Assembly: GCA_934418055.1 (NCBI GenBank)
Contig: CAKRWX010000025.1
Span: 1-16,650 of the forward strand
DNA length: 16,650 nucleotides
DNA from: an uncultured Lachnospiraceae bacterium
GTDB lineage: Bacteria; Bacillota; Clostridia; Lachnospirales; Lachnospiraceae
Reading direction: 5' to 3'
How positions within the stretch are numbered: the first letter of the stretch is position 1; every line of letters starts with the position of its first letter. Both the position numbers and the translations under genes were made by a program. Of the stretch, positions 1 through 7,266 are shown piece after piece. A model generated the notes under the pieces. It was not told the origin of the DNA. It did not search any database and was given only the letters and a program-made list of their open reading frames with translations.

Positions 1-146
1 GTCCACCACCCCTCATGGCAAGCCGGGCCGTGGAAAATCGCCGGTACTTAGCGCACGTATTTTACACACTTACGTACCGCTGCGTTTTTCCCCGAACGCA
101 AGTGCACCCGACGGTCATGAGGCGTGGCGGACTCCGGACGGATCAG
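1..146 (-). ncRNA. candidate structured RNA downstream of luxS, cut by window edge
   Basis: No credible gene lies here. Read on the minus strand, bases 132-116 (GUCCGCCACGCCUCAUG) pair with bases 17-1 (CAUGAGGGGUGGUGGAC) at 16 of 17 positions, including one G-U pair. On the plus strand that G-U becomes an A-C mismatch, so the minus strand is the likely RNA. Inside the stem, GUCGGG (112-107) can pair with CCCGGC (27-22). UGCGUU (100-95) pairs with AACGCA (86-81) around an 8-base loop. CGGUAC (79-74) pairs with GUACCG (47-42). GCACUU (105-100 region) can pair with AAGUGU (71-66 region), which would cross the previous helix as a pseudoknot and share one base with the UGCGUU hairpin. There is no run of T as in a simple terminator. 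The 3' end may lie beyond base 1. It could be an independent RNA, a luxS-operon 3' element or the leader of an unseen gene. I cannot assign a known RNA family. Confidence 0.55.
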
Positions 147-152
147 CCAATC

Positions 153-181
153 ATTTAAACAACCTATTCCGGATACACCAA
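153..181 (-). promoter_or_regulatory. weak possible promoter for the RNA downstream of luxS
   Basis: On the minus strand TTGGTG (181-176) and TTAAAT (158-153) are 17 bases apart, with 3 and 4 matches to the -35 and -10 consensus. Transcription would begin near 146, about 14 bases before the long closing stem. The -35 lies inside the 3' end of luxS. The match is weak and the RNA could equally be processed from the luxS operon transcript. Confidence 0.25.
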
Positions 182-643
182 TCTTTCTTCACTGATATGA
201 TCCAGCACTTCATCCACATACTTCTTCGCCAGATATTTTGCCATATTCAGGTTCATATCCAGGTAGTTGCCGCAGTCCTTTGCTGCAGCGCCAGGAACTT
301 CTCCCTCAAAATCCCGGATAAAGGTAAACATGCCTTTCATCAGCGGGATGATGTCCTTGGACTCATAATCTCCAGCCAGAAGCAGATAGAATCCTGTCCG
401 GCATCCCATCGGGCCAAAGTAAAGGACATGATCCTTCATAGTCGGATGGTTACGCAGATAGGTAGCGCCTAAGTGCTCAATGGTATGTATTTCAGCTGTA
501 TTCATCACCGGCTCATAATTAGGCCGTGTCATGCGGATATCGAAGGTGGTGATCACCGAATCTCCCGCATGATCCTTTCTGGATACATAAAGACCGGGAA
601 GAAGCTTTAAGTGATCAATGGTAAAGCTGGTAATTTTTTCCAT
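164..643 (-). CDS. luxS: S-ribosylhomocysteine lyase LuxS
   Basis: LuxS is a cytoplasmic metalloenzyme that splits S-ribosylhomocysteine into homocysteine and DPD, the precursor of autoinducer-2, as part of recycling S-adenosylhomocysteine. The 159-residue product is full family length. It has the metal site HTIEH (H53 and H57) and the third metal ligand C124 in KDCGNY. The catalytic C81 lies in FGPMGCRTGFYL. The start is supported by a GGAG in the last codons of the upstream transaldolase gene, whose stop is only 6 bases away, so translation of the two is probably coupled. It is the last gene of the transketolase/transaldolase operon. No clear terminator follows; instead a structured non-coding region lies downstream. 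Identification is secure from the motifs and length. Confidence 0.97.
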   Translation of the reverse strand: MEKITSFTIDHLKLLPGLYVSRKDHAGDSVITTFDIRMTRPNYEPVMNTAEIHTIEHLGATYLRNHPTMKDHVLYFGPMGCRTGFYLLLAGDYESKDIIPLMKGMFTFIRDFEGEVPGAAAKDCGNYLDMNLNMAKYLAKKYVDEVLDHISEERLVYPE

Positions 644-649
644 GTATGA

Positions 650-1303
650 TTAATCTCCAAATACTTTTCTATAATCTTCTTTAAATTTTTCAATGCCTGC
701 GTCAGTTAATGGATGTTTGGTCATCTGCATCAGAACCTTAAATGGAACGGTTGCGATGTCAGCGCCTGCCTTTGCACAGTCTACGACATGGATCGGGTTA
801 CGGACGCTGGCTGCGATGATCTGGGTCTGGATGTCATGCATCTGATAGATCTCCATGATGTCGTTGATCAGGTCGATACCTGGCATGGAGATATCATCCA
901 GACGACCCAGGAATGGGGATACATAAGTCGCGCCGGCCCGTGCTGCAAGTAATGCCTGTCCGGCAGAAAATACCAGTGTTACGTTGGTTTTGATGCCCTC
1001 AGCAGTTAAGATCTTTACTGCCTTTAAGCCTTCAGGAGTCATCGGGATCTTTACAACCATATTTGGATGGATGGCTGCGATCTCCCGACCTTCCTTTACC
1101 ATGTCTTCAGCCTGGGTGGTAGTAGCCTTTACTTCACCGCTGATCGGTCCGTCAACGATAGAAGTGATCTCTTTGATGACTTCTTTGAAATCACGGCCTT
1201 CCTTTGCGATCAGAGATGGGTTGGTAGTGACACCACAGATAATGCCCATATCGTTCGCCTGTCTGATCTCATCTACATTTGCTGTATCAATAAAAAATCT
1301 CAT
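650..1303 (-). CDS. tal: small-type transaldolase (fructose-6-phosphate aldolase family)
   Basis: A 217-residue TIM-barrel enzyme of the short transaldolase/FSA family. Visible landmarks are D6 in FIDTANV, GVTTNPS at 24-30, and the Schiff-base lysine K85 in [12 protein letters not shown]. Transaldolase moves a dihydroxyacetone unit between sugar phosphates in the non-oxidative pentose phosphate pathway. Two positions separate true transaldolases from E. coli-type FSA: the residue aligned with FSA Q59 is Glu here (E57, SGEVKA), and the residue aligned with FSA Y131 is Phe (F131, VSPFLGR). Both are transaldolase-like, so I call transaldolase and not aldolase. The start has an AGGAGG at 1314-1319 with about 10 bases spacing. 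The gene sits between the alcohol dehydrogenase and luxS, with the split transketolase upstream, which fits a pentose phosphate role. Confidence 0.9.
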   Translation of the reverse strand: MRFFIDTANVDEIRQANDMGIICGVTTNPSLIAKEGRDFKEVIKEITSIVDGPISGEVKATTTQAEDMVKEGREIAAIHPNMVVKIPMTPEGLKAVKILTAEGIKTNVTLVFSAGQALLAARAGATYVSPFLGRLDDISMPGIDLINDIMEIYQMHDIQTQIIAASVRNPIHVVDCAKAGADIATVPFKVLMQMTKHPLTDAGIEKFKEDYRKVFGD

Positions 1304-1349
1304 GACAAAAAAACCTCCTTAAGAAAATGAATTTGTCGCTAGCCCTATT

Positions 1350-2462
1350 CTAATATAATTTCCGGTAAATCTCAAGCACCTGTTCCCTGGATAACGGAAC
1401 AAAGTTATTGGCCATCAGACGGCCCTGCTCGGTCATAACAGAGTCGGTAAAGGTTTCTAATTCCTCTTCCCTGACGCCATACTCATGGAGCGCTTTCTTT
1501 GGAAGCAGGACATTTAACAGTTCTTCCAGCTTTTCATACACTTCTCTGGTATCGCAGCCTAAGATTCCTGCGATATGCTGGTTTAAATCCGCAATCTTGC
1601 CGTCAGATTTTAACTCCATGTATTTGTTCATAACACCTGTCAGCATCGCGTAGTTTGCCTCACCGTGTGGAACATGGTAGGTAGCGCCTAACGGATAGCT
1701 TAAAGCGTGAACGGCTGCGCAGCCTGCATTTCCAAAAGAAATACCTGCGTAGTTGCTGGCAAGAAGGAAGTCCTCTAAATAGTCCATGCGGGCTTCCGGG
1801 CCTCTGGCAGCGATCTCTTTGTAGCCATTTAAGATCATGGAAATGGCTTTGTAGCCAAAGAGGCGTAGCGTAGCGTTGCCCTTCGGAGAAAGGCTGGACT
1901 CCATGGCGTGGATCAGGGCGTCAATGGAGCTGGTGGCAAAGAATTTGAAAGGCAGTCCCTTTAACAGCTCTGGAACCAGAACGGCGCTGTCTGCATACAT
2001 GCAGTCATTGGCAAGTCCCTTCTTAGTATGACGTCTGGTCAGTGCCAGGATGGCGATGTTGGTCACTTCACTTCCCGTACCGCAGGTTGTAGGAACTAAT
2101 ACCAGCTCTTTGGTCCGTTTGATCGGAAGCTTTCCATCGTATAAATCTTCGATTGGGAGAATGGAGTCTAAAGCCAGGATCTTAGCAATATCGATGATGG
2201 TACCGCCGCCGATGGCGATGATACGCTTTGCATTTGGATTCATATCTCTGGCAATGGCCTCTGCCATCACGTCAGTTGGCTCGCCAGCGCCATATTTCTC
2301 CTGGTAAAGGACATCGCAGCCTAAATTCATGGATGCGAAAAATGGCTCATAGATAAATTGATTGGTCAGGATTAAGTCGCCTTCGCCGATATGATACTGA
2401 TCAACGAATTCCTGACAGGTCTGAAAACGGTAAATCGTAGGACGGAGCATAAGTTCCTGCAT
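1350..2462 (-). CDS. iron-containing alcohol dehydrogenase, 4-hydroxybutyrate dehydrogenase-like
   Basis: A 370-residue group III (iron-type) alcohol dehydrogenase. The nucleotide-binding motif GGGTIID is at 85-91, PTTCGTGSEVTN at 125-135, and the expected metal ligands are D181, H185 (DALIH), H252 (HALSYP) and H266 (HVPHGEAN). From memory the whole protein, including the C-terminal REQVLEIYRKLY, closely resembles clostridial 4-hydroxybutyrate dehydrogenase, which reduces succinate semialdehyde with NADH. No CoA-transferase or other 4-hydroxybutyrate pathway gene is in view. Between transketolase and transaldolase genes it may instead reduce a short aldehyde formed from sugar phosphates, such as glycolaldehyde or glyceraldehyde; this is inference. 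The start is supported by AGGAGG about 9 bases upstream. A 105-base gap with an inverted repeat separates it from the transketolase gene. Confidence 0.88.
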   Translation of the reverse strand: MQELMLRPTIYRFQTCQEFVDQYHIGEGDLILTNQFIYEPFFASMNLGCDVLYQEKYGAGEPTDVMAEAIARDMNPNAKRIIAIGGGTIIDIAKILALDSILPIEDLYDGKLPIKRTKELVLVPTTCGTGSEVTNIAILALTRRHTKKGLANDCMYADSAVLVPELLKGLPFKFFATSSIDALIHAMESSLSPKGNATLRLFGYKAISMILNGYKEIAARGPEARMDYLEDFLLASNYAGISFGNAGCAAVHALSYPLGATYHVPHGEANYAMLTGVMNKYMELKSDGKIADLNQHIAGILGCDTREVYEKLEELLNVLLPKKALHEYGVREEELETFTDSVMTEQGRLMANNFVPLSREQVLEIYRKLY

Positions 2463-2493
2463 AGTGAAAATCCTCCTCGTTCAAAAATTTGTG

Positions 2494-2520
2494 GTAACTG
2501 TTCAGTACCTTCACAGTTAC
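2494..2520 (-). repeat. inverted repeat between transketolase and dehydrogenase genes
   Basis: The gap 2463-2567 contains a perfect 8-base inverted repeat, GTAACTGT (2494-2501) and ACAGTTAC (2513-2520), with an 11-base loop. A second smaller hairpin, CCGGC (2541-2545) and GCCGG (2552-2556), lies nearer the transketolase gene. Neither is followed by a T-run on the minus strand, so they are not obvious terminators. They could be an operator, an mRNA processing site that sets relative expression of the downstream genes, or chance. Confidence 0.45.
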
Positions 2521-2567
2521 AGGTTGTGCTTATTTTATTCCCGGCAATAAAGCCGGTCAAGAAAAAT

Positions 2568-3539
2568 CTAATGATTTTTGCGGTTGATCGCTCTTAAAGC
2601 GGCTCGTACCATGTCATCTGGTGTCATCTGGAACCGTTTCTTTAAGTAACCAACATCGCCGACCTCGCCGAAGGTATCATGAACGCCGATCCGCTCTAAC
2701 GGAGCCGGGCAGTTCTCACACAGAACCTCGGAGACAGCGCTTCCTAAGCCGCCGATGATGTTGTGGTTTTCTGCAGTTACCGCTGCGCCGGTCTTGGAAA
2801 CAGCAGCAGTGATGCCTTCCACATCGATTGGTTTGATCGTGAAAATATTTACAACCTGTGCGCTGACGCCCTGTGCCGCTAAGATATCAGCTGCAGTCAA
2901 TGCGTCTGCCACGCAGATACCGCTGGCGAAAATGGTCACGTCGGTACCTTCACGCAGGGTGATGGCCTTGCCGATCTCGAAGGTAGAGCCCTCTTCATAG
3001 ATCTTCACTGCTATTTTTCTCAAGAGACGGATGTAGAAATTGCCTTTCATAGCAGCAGCCTGGCGGAGAATGTCTGCAAACATCACGCCGTCTACTGGCT
3101 CCACTAACGTGATATTTGGAATAGAACGGATAATGCCCATGTCCTCCAGAGCCATATGGGTTCCGCCGTTGTAGGCAGCAGTGATACCAGGGTCGCTGGC
3201 GATCATTTTCACATTTAATTCTGCGTAAGCGCAGGACATGAAGATCTGGTCAGCCACACGGCGGGACGCGAAGCAGGAGAAAGTGTGGGTAAATGGAATT
3301 AGTCCGGTGGCAGACATACCAGCAGCGGTTCCGATCATGTTGGCCTCCTCGATGCCGCAGTTGAAGGTGCGCTCCGGGTATTTCTTGGCAAATGGCACGG
3401 TTCCGATGGAGTTCATCAGATCTGCGTCCAGAATGACGATTCTTGGGTCATTTTCTGCCAGATCCATCAGGGTCTGTGCGTAAACGTCTCTCATGGCCTT
3501 TTTCTCTGGCTCATGTTCCTTTGCGATGATGATACTCAT
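2568..3539 (-). CDS. transketolase, C-terminal subunit
   Basis: A 323-residue protein with the pyrimidine-binding and C-terminal domains of transketolase. The conserved catalytic glutamate region is NCGIEEANM (E64/E65), followed by PFTHTFSCFASRRVADQI and a C-terminal transketolase domain from about residue 190. With the N-terminal subunit encoded immediately upstream it forms the active thiamine-diphosphate enzyme, which moves two-carbon units between sugar phosphates (xylulose 5-phosphate with ribose 5-phosphate or erythrose 4-phosphate). Its ATG overlaps the last bases of the N-subunit gene (shared 3536-3539), so equal, coupled translation is expected. Split transketolases are common in clostridia and archaea; members of this family can have other substrates, for example sulfo-sugars or DXP-like reactions, so the exact substrate is not fixed by sequence alone. 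Confidence 0.93.
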   Translation of the reverse strand: MSIIIAKEHEPEKKAMRDVYAQTLMDLAENDPRIVILDADLMNSIGTVPFAKKYPERTFNCGIEEANMIGTAAGMSATGLIPFTHTFSCFASRRVADQIFMSCAYAELNVKMIASDPGITAAYNGGTHMALEDMGIIRSIPNITLVEPVDGVMFADILRQAAAMKGNFYIRLLRKIAVKIYEEGSTFEIGKAITLREGTDVTIFASGICVADALTAADILAAQGVSAQVVNIFTIKPIDVEGITAAVSKTGAAVTAENHNIIGGLGSAVSEVLCENCPAPLERIGVHDTFGEVGDVGYLKKRFQMTPDDMVRAALRAINRKNH

Positions 3540-4414
3540 AATACGGCCTCCTTTGCACTTTTTTCCTTTTTTAACTGCTTCTCCAGAGCCTGGATCTTGT
3601 CATCCAGGAACTTGATGCCCTCATCGACCTGCTCGGTGGTGAAGGTCATGTGATGGTTATAGAATACATGTTCCGCAAATGTGCAGTCTTTTGCTTTGAT
3701 GGTATTTAAAATGATTACGGTTGGTTTGTCTTTTACCTGCTGGCCAGCCATGATGGAGTAGTAGATGGCGTCGGTGTTGTGGCCGTCGATGTCGTAAACA
3801 TTCCAGCCAAATGCCTCGAATTTCGCCTTCAGGTCGCCTAAGGAACAGATATCGTCCAGATAGCCGTCCAACTGCTTCTTATTAAAATCCACGAACATGG
3901 TCAGATTGTCCAGTTTATGCTGGGACGCGAACATGGCAGCCTCCCATACCTGGCCCTCCTGGCATTCGCCGTCGCCGGTGATCAGGTATACCCGGTTTGG
4001 CTTGTTCTGGACCTTGCTGCCCAGTGCCATACCAACAGCCAGTGACACGCCCTGTCCTAAAGAACCGGTGGTCATATCCACGCCTGGAGTTAACAGACGG
4101 TTGCAATGGCTTGGGATGTTGGTTCCCGGAAGGTTCATGGTCTCCAGCTCTTCCATTGGGAAATAGCCTTTGACTGCCAAAGCGGCATAAAGACCTGGGC
4201 CGGAGTGGCCTTTGCTGTAAACTAAGTAGTCACGGTCTTCTTTCTGTGGGTTCTTTGGATCGATATTCATAACAGATCCGTACAGAACAGCCAGGGCATC
4301 GGAAATGGAAAGACTTCCGCCCAGATGTCCGAAGCCTAAATGACGGAAACTGTAAAGTGCGGTTTTGCGGATTTTCGCTGCTAAAATATCCAGCTCAGTT
4401 TTGGATGGTTTCAT
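3536..4414 (-). CDS. transketolase, N-terminal (thiamine-diphosphate binding) subunit
   Basis: A 292-residue protein matching the N-terminal half of transketolase. The thiamine-diphosphate/Mg motif begins at GDGECQEGQVWEAA (147 on) and ends at N178 (VDFNK). Active-site histidines expected in the family are visible at H30 (GFGHLGG), H70 (SKGHSGPG) and H103 (PSHCN). A lysine-rich tail of about 25 residues ends the protein. The start has a GGGGG-rich ribosome site about 10 bases upstream. It is the first gene of the minus-strand operon and is divergent from the PucR regulator gene, with a promoter between them. It works with the C-terminal subunit encoded by the overlapping downstream gene. Confidence 0.94.
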   Translation of the reverse strand: MKPSKTELDILAAKIRKTALYSFRHLGFGHLGGSLSISDALAVLYGSVMNIDPKNPQKEDRDYLVYSKGHSGPGLYAALAVKGYFPMEELETMNLPGTNIPSHCNRLLTPGVDMTTGSLGQGVSLAVGMALGSKVQNKPNRVYLITGDGECQEGQVWEAAMFASQHKLDNLTMFVDFNKKQLDGYLDDICSLGDLKAKFEAFGWNVYDIDGHNTDAIYYSIMAGQQVKDKPTVIILNTIKAKDCTFAEHVFYNHHMTFTTEQVDEGIKFLDDKIQALEKQLKKEKSAKEAVL

Positions 4415-4453
4415 AAAAATTTTACCCCCTTCTTGCGTTTTCTTGATATTGTT

Positions 4454-4482
4454 ATTCTATTAAGAAAATGAAGAAAAGTCAT
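4454..4482 (-). promoter_or_regulatory. promoter of the transketolase-transaldolase-luxS operon
   Basis: On the minus strand ATGACT (4482-4477) and TAGAAT (4459-4454) are separated by exactly 17 bases. The -10 matches the consensus at 5 of 6 positions and the -35 at 4 of 6. Transcription would begin near 4447, about 33 bases before the transketolase start. The -35 abuts that of the divergent promoter, so the two probably share regulation. Confidence 0.55.
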
Positions 4483-4509
4483 TGACCAAACGCACATATT
4501 AGTTATATG
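4482..4509 (+). promoter_or_regulatory. promoter of the pucR-peptidase operon
   Basis: TTGACC (4482-4487) and TATATG (4504-4509) are 16 bases apart and read toward the PucR gene. The -35 touches the -35 of the opposite promoter. The -10 lies within the left arm of a perfect palindrome (4503-4522), so a protein bound there should block this promoter. Confidence 0.45.
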
Positions 4510-4522
4510 ATTGGACATATAA
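4503..4522. promoter_or_regulatory. candidate operator, perfect 7-base inverted repeat
   Basis: TTATATG (4503-4509) and CATATAA (4516-4522) form a perfect inverted repeat with a 6-base spacer. It overlaps the proposed -10 and start point of the pucR promoter and sits in the 158-base divergent spacer. Autoregulation by the PucR protein is plausible, but the site does not resemble the B. subtilis PucR box as I remember it. Confidence 0.45.
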
Positions 4523-4572
4523 GCACTGTTTACACAATGGGTGAGCAGGCGCGGATATAAGGAGGTGAGGCG

Positions 4573-6171
4573 ATGGCATACACCTTGCGGGATATGTTAA
4601 ATACCCAGGCGTTCCAGGAACTGCAGGTGATTGCGGGAAAAGACGGCTTGGACAATCCGGTCCGGTACGTGGGCGTTCTGGAAGCTCCAGATTCGATAGA
4701 TTTTGTGAAGGAGCATGAATTTATTCTGACCACAGGCTATGTATTTTCCCTTCAGACCGACCGGATGATGACTATGATCCGTCAGCTCCATGAGCACAAC
4801 GCGGCGGGGATCGGCATCAAGATGTTCCGGTATATCCAGTCGCTGCCGGAGGAAGTGCGGCAGATGGCGGATGAGTACAAGCTGCCGATCTTTTTTATTC
4901 CTAATAAATACTCCTGGCATGAGCTGATTCTGCCATTAATTCTGAATATTTCCGCCATGAATGCGGAGGACGGGCGGCTGTATCAGGACTATGACCAGCT
5001 GATCTACAACATGCAGCATTCCCAGACCATCTACGACTTCATCAGCCGGGCCGGAGAACTGTTGCAGAAGCCGTTGACTCTGGTGAACCGGAACACGAAG
5101 GAATTCCTGTGTTATCCTGCGGATTATGAGCCGGAATACGGGCCGGTGGAGCAGTGGCTTGCGATTCTGCAGGAGCGGGGAAAAGAGAAAACCGGCGGGA
5201 AAGTGCATTATTTCCGGCCGGACCGGAAGAAACAGGGATTTCTGGCAGTGGAACTGCAGCTTCAGGAATACCAGTATCTGATCTTGTGGGACAGCCCGGA
5301 ACCGGCGGATCTAAACCAGTACAACTACCTGGTGTATTCCCTGGTGCTGATCAGCGATTCCATGCAGAATCGGCGGGCCATGGAGAAGAACCAGATGCTG
5401 CAGAAAAGCCTGATGCTACAGAAGATTTTCCTGGAAAAGGTGCCGGAGGAGGCGAAAATGGCTTCTTACGGCGTGTCCATCGGGAAAGAGGATGTCCATA
5501 TTCCTATGGTGGCAGCGTTTGCGGGACATCAGGAAGAGCGGATTTCCGTCTACAACCCGGTGGTGATCCGCCTGTTAGAGCAGCTTCTCCAGAAATGGCG
5601 TGTTCACGGCTTTACGGATACGGACGGACAGATCCATTTGTTGATCCCGGTGGAACGGAATCTCACACCGCCGGAACGGCTGAGTTATAGTCGGAAGACG
5701 GCTTCGGGGATTTTAAAGACCATCCAGGGATATTTTCCAGATTTGGAGGCGAGAGCGGCAGTGGGCCGGTGTGGTGATGGCTGGGCCGGGCTGGAGGAAC
5801 GCCACCGGGAACTTTTGCAGGTGTGGAGCCGGGTGAGGGACCGGACAGATTTGAACTGGCCGGTGCAGCTTCACGATCTGGGAGCGGAGGTTTGTCTGGC
5901 TAATCCGGGATTTTCCCAGTTTTTTCAGGAACTTCTGGAAGAGTATTTCTGGTCGGTGGAACAGCTGGAGACAGAAAATAGGGAGAAGCTGGAGAGCGCA
6001 GTCCGGGCATATCTGGAAGCCGGGTTTAACACTAGGGAGGCGGCCAGAAGCCTGGGGGTTCATCACAACACGATCCGGAACCGTCTGGAACAGTTGATGA
6101 CCCTGACAGGACTGGATTTGACCAGAAAAGAAGATTTATTTATGATTTTATTATATTTTCAGTTGAAGTAG
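4573..6171 (+). CDS. PucR-family transcriptional regulator
   Basis: A 532-residue regulator with PucR/CdaR family layout. An N-terminal PucR domain occupies about residues 1-125 (MAYTLRDMLNTQAFQELQVI, with EFILTTGY and PIFFIPNKYSWHELI). A middle sensory/GGDEF-like part runs to about 410, and a C-terminal helix-turn-helix lies at about 477-532 (NTREAARSLGVHHNTIRNRL). Family members act as activators of catabolic genes in response to small metabolites such as purine or sugar-acid intermediates; the ligand here is unknown. The start follows a near-perfect AAGGAGGTGA with 7 bases spacing. It is divergent from the transketolase operon and followed after 12 bases by an M42 peptidase gene, so it may control either or both. 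Confidence 0.92.
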   Translation: MAYTLRDMLNTQAFQELQVIAGKDGLDNPVRYVGVLEAPDSIDFVKEHEFILTTGYVFSLQTDRMMTMIRQLHEHNAAGIGIKMFRYIQSLPEEVRQMADEYKLPIFFIPNKYSWHELILPLILNISAMNAEDGRLYQDYDQLIYNMQHSQTIYDFISRAGELLQKPLTLVNRNTKEFLCYPADYEPEYGPVEQWLAILQERGKEKTGGKVHYFRPDRKKQGFLAVELQLQEYQYLILWDSPEPADLNQYNYLVYSLVLISDSMQNRRAMEKNQMLQKSLMLQKIFLEKVPEEAKMASYGVSIGKEDVHIPMVAAFAGHQEERISVYNPVVIRLLEQLLQKWRVHGFTDTDGQIHLLIPVERNLTPPERLSYSRKTASGILKTIQGYFPDLEARAAVGRCGDGWAGLEERHRELLQVWSRVRDRTDLNWPVQLHDLGAEVCLANPGFSQFFQELLEEYFWSVEQLETENREKLESAVRAYLEAGFNTREAARSLGVHHNTIRNRLEQLMTLTGLDLTRKEDLFMILLYFQLK

Positions 6172-6183
6172 GAGGAAGAAACC

Positions 6184-7218
6184 ATGGATATGAATTATGT
6201 AGTTTCATTTTTAGAGAAGATCGTCAATATCCCAAGCCCAAGCGGATATACGAAAGAGGTTATGAAGGTGGTGGAAGAGGAGGCCAAGGGCTTTGGCTAT
6301 GAGGCAGAGTACAGCCGGAAGGGTGGCCTGATCATTACAGTTCCTGGTAAAACGGAGCATTGTCTGGGAATTTCTGCTCATGTGGATACCTTAGGTGCCA
6401 TGGTGCGTTCCGTCACTTCTGAGGGAAAATTAAAGCTGATCTCCGTGGGCGGATTTACCATGGAGAGCATCGAGGGCATGTACTGCAAGGTCCATACCAG
6501 AACCGGAAAGACTTACACCGGAACCATTTTGACAAAATCTCCGTCCGTCCATGTGCAGGATGACGCCAGAACCTTAGAGCGCAAGGAGAAAAATATGGAA
6601 GTGCGCCTGGACGAGGTGGTTCACAATGCCGAGGACGTGGCGAAGCTGGAGATCGGAACCGGAGATTTCATCAGCTTTGATCCGATGTTTGTATACACGG
6701 AAAGCGGATTTATCAAATCCCGCCATCTGGATGACAAGGCTTCTGTGGCGGTGCTGATGGGCGTGTTGAAGGATATGGCAGAGCAGAAATTTGTGCCGGA
6801 AATGACTGTGAAGCTGCTGATCAGCAATTTCGAGGAGGTAGGCTTCGGCGCAAGCTGGGTTCCAGAGGATGTGGAAGAACTGCTGGCCGTGGATATGGGC
6901 TGTGTCGGCGATGATCTGGCGGGAAATGAGTTCCAGGTCAGCATCTGTGCCAAAGACGGCGGCGTTCCGTATGATTATGACATGACCAATAAGCTGATCC
7001 AGGTTGCAAAAGAGCGGAATTTGGGATATGTGGTGGATGTGTTCCCACACTATGGTTCTGACGTGGGCGCAGCATTAAAGGGCGGCAATAACATCCGTGG
7101 TGCGCTGATCGGACAGGGCGTGCATGCGTCCCATGGTACGGAGAGAACCCATGTGGAGGGATTGAAGCAGACATTATTGTTGGTTGAGGGCTATATTGGA
7201 ATGGAGAAAGCCGAGTAG
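6184..7218 (+). CDS. M42 family metallopeptidase (aminopeptidase / FrvX-YsdC type)
   Basis: A 344-residue cytoplasmic metallopeptidase of family M42, whose members form tetrahedral TET-like aminopeptidases and are sometimes annotated as endoglucanase M. The two-metal site is complete: H66 and D68 in SAHVDTLGAM, aspartate 183 or 184 in SRHLDDKAS, the glutamate pair 217-218 in NFEEVGFGA, D237 in AVDMGC, and H317 in HASHGTERTH. Length is typical. The ribosome site GGAGG overlaps the stop codon of the PucR gene (TAGGAGG), so the two genes are cotranscribed and probably coupled. A strong terminator follows. Substrate cannot be told from sequence; a peptide or acyl-amino acid substrate linked to the signal sensed by the regulator is a reasonable guess. 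Confidence 0.93.
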   Translation: MDMNYVVSFLEKIVNIPSPSGYTKEVMKVVEEEAKGFGYEAEYSRKGGLIITVPGKTEHCLGISAHVDTLGAMVRSVTSEGKLKLISVGGFTMESIEGMYCKVHTRTGKTYTGTILTKSPSVHVQDDARTLERKEKNMEVRLDEVVHNAEDVAKLEIGTGDFISFDPMFVYTESGFIKSRHLDDKASVAVLMGVLKDMAEQKFVPEMTVKLLISNFEEVGFGASWVPEDVEELLAVDMGCVGDDLAGNEFQVSICAKDGGVPYDYDMTNKLIQVAKERNLGYVVDVFPHYGSDVGAALKGGNNIRGALIGQGVHASHGTERTHVEGLKQTLLLVEGYIGMEKAE

Positions 7219-7266
7219 CAAGTAGATGTTGCAGGATTAGAACAGGTAAGCGTAATGCCTAGAAAG

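Noticed and set aside
1..163. tRNA or simple luxS terminator
   Set aside because: There is no cloverleaf with a proper T-arm and acceptor, and the long stem lacks a following T-run within the window.
2541..2556. CCGGC hairpin as a terminator for the transketolase genes
   Set aside because: The stem is 5 base pairs and no T-run follows on either strand.
650..4414. Sulfosugar (transketolase-type sulfoglycolysis) operon
   Set aside because: Split transketolase with an iron alcohol dehydrogenase recalls that pathway, but no sulfoquinovosidase, isomerase, sulfoacetaldehyde dehydrogenase or sulfonate exporter is present.
5154..5690. 178-codon frame inside the pucR gene
   Set aside because: It is a GC-biased shadow frame, low-complexity in composition, with no ribosome site; the PucR domains cover this region in another frame.
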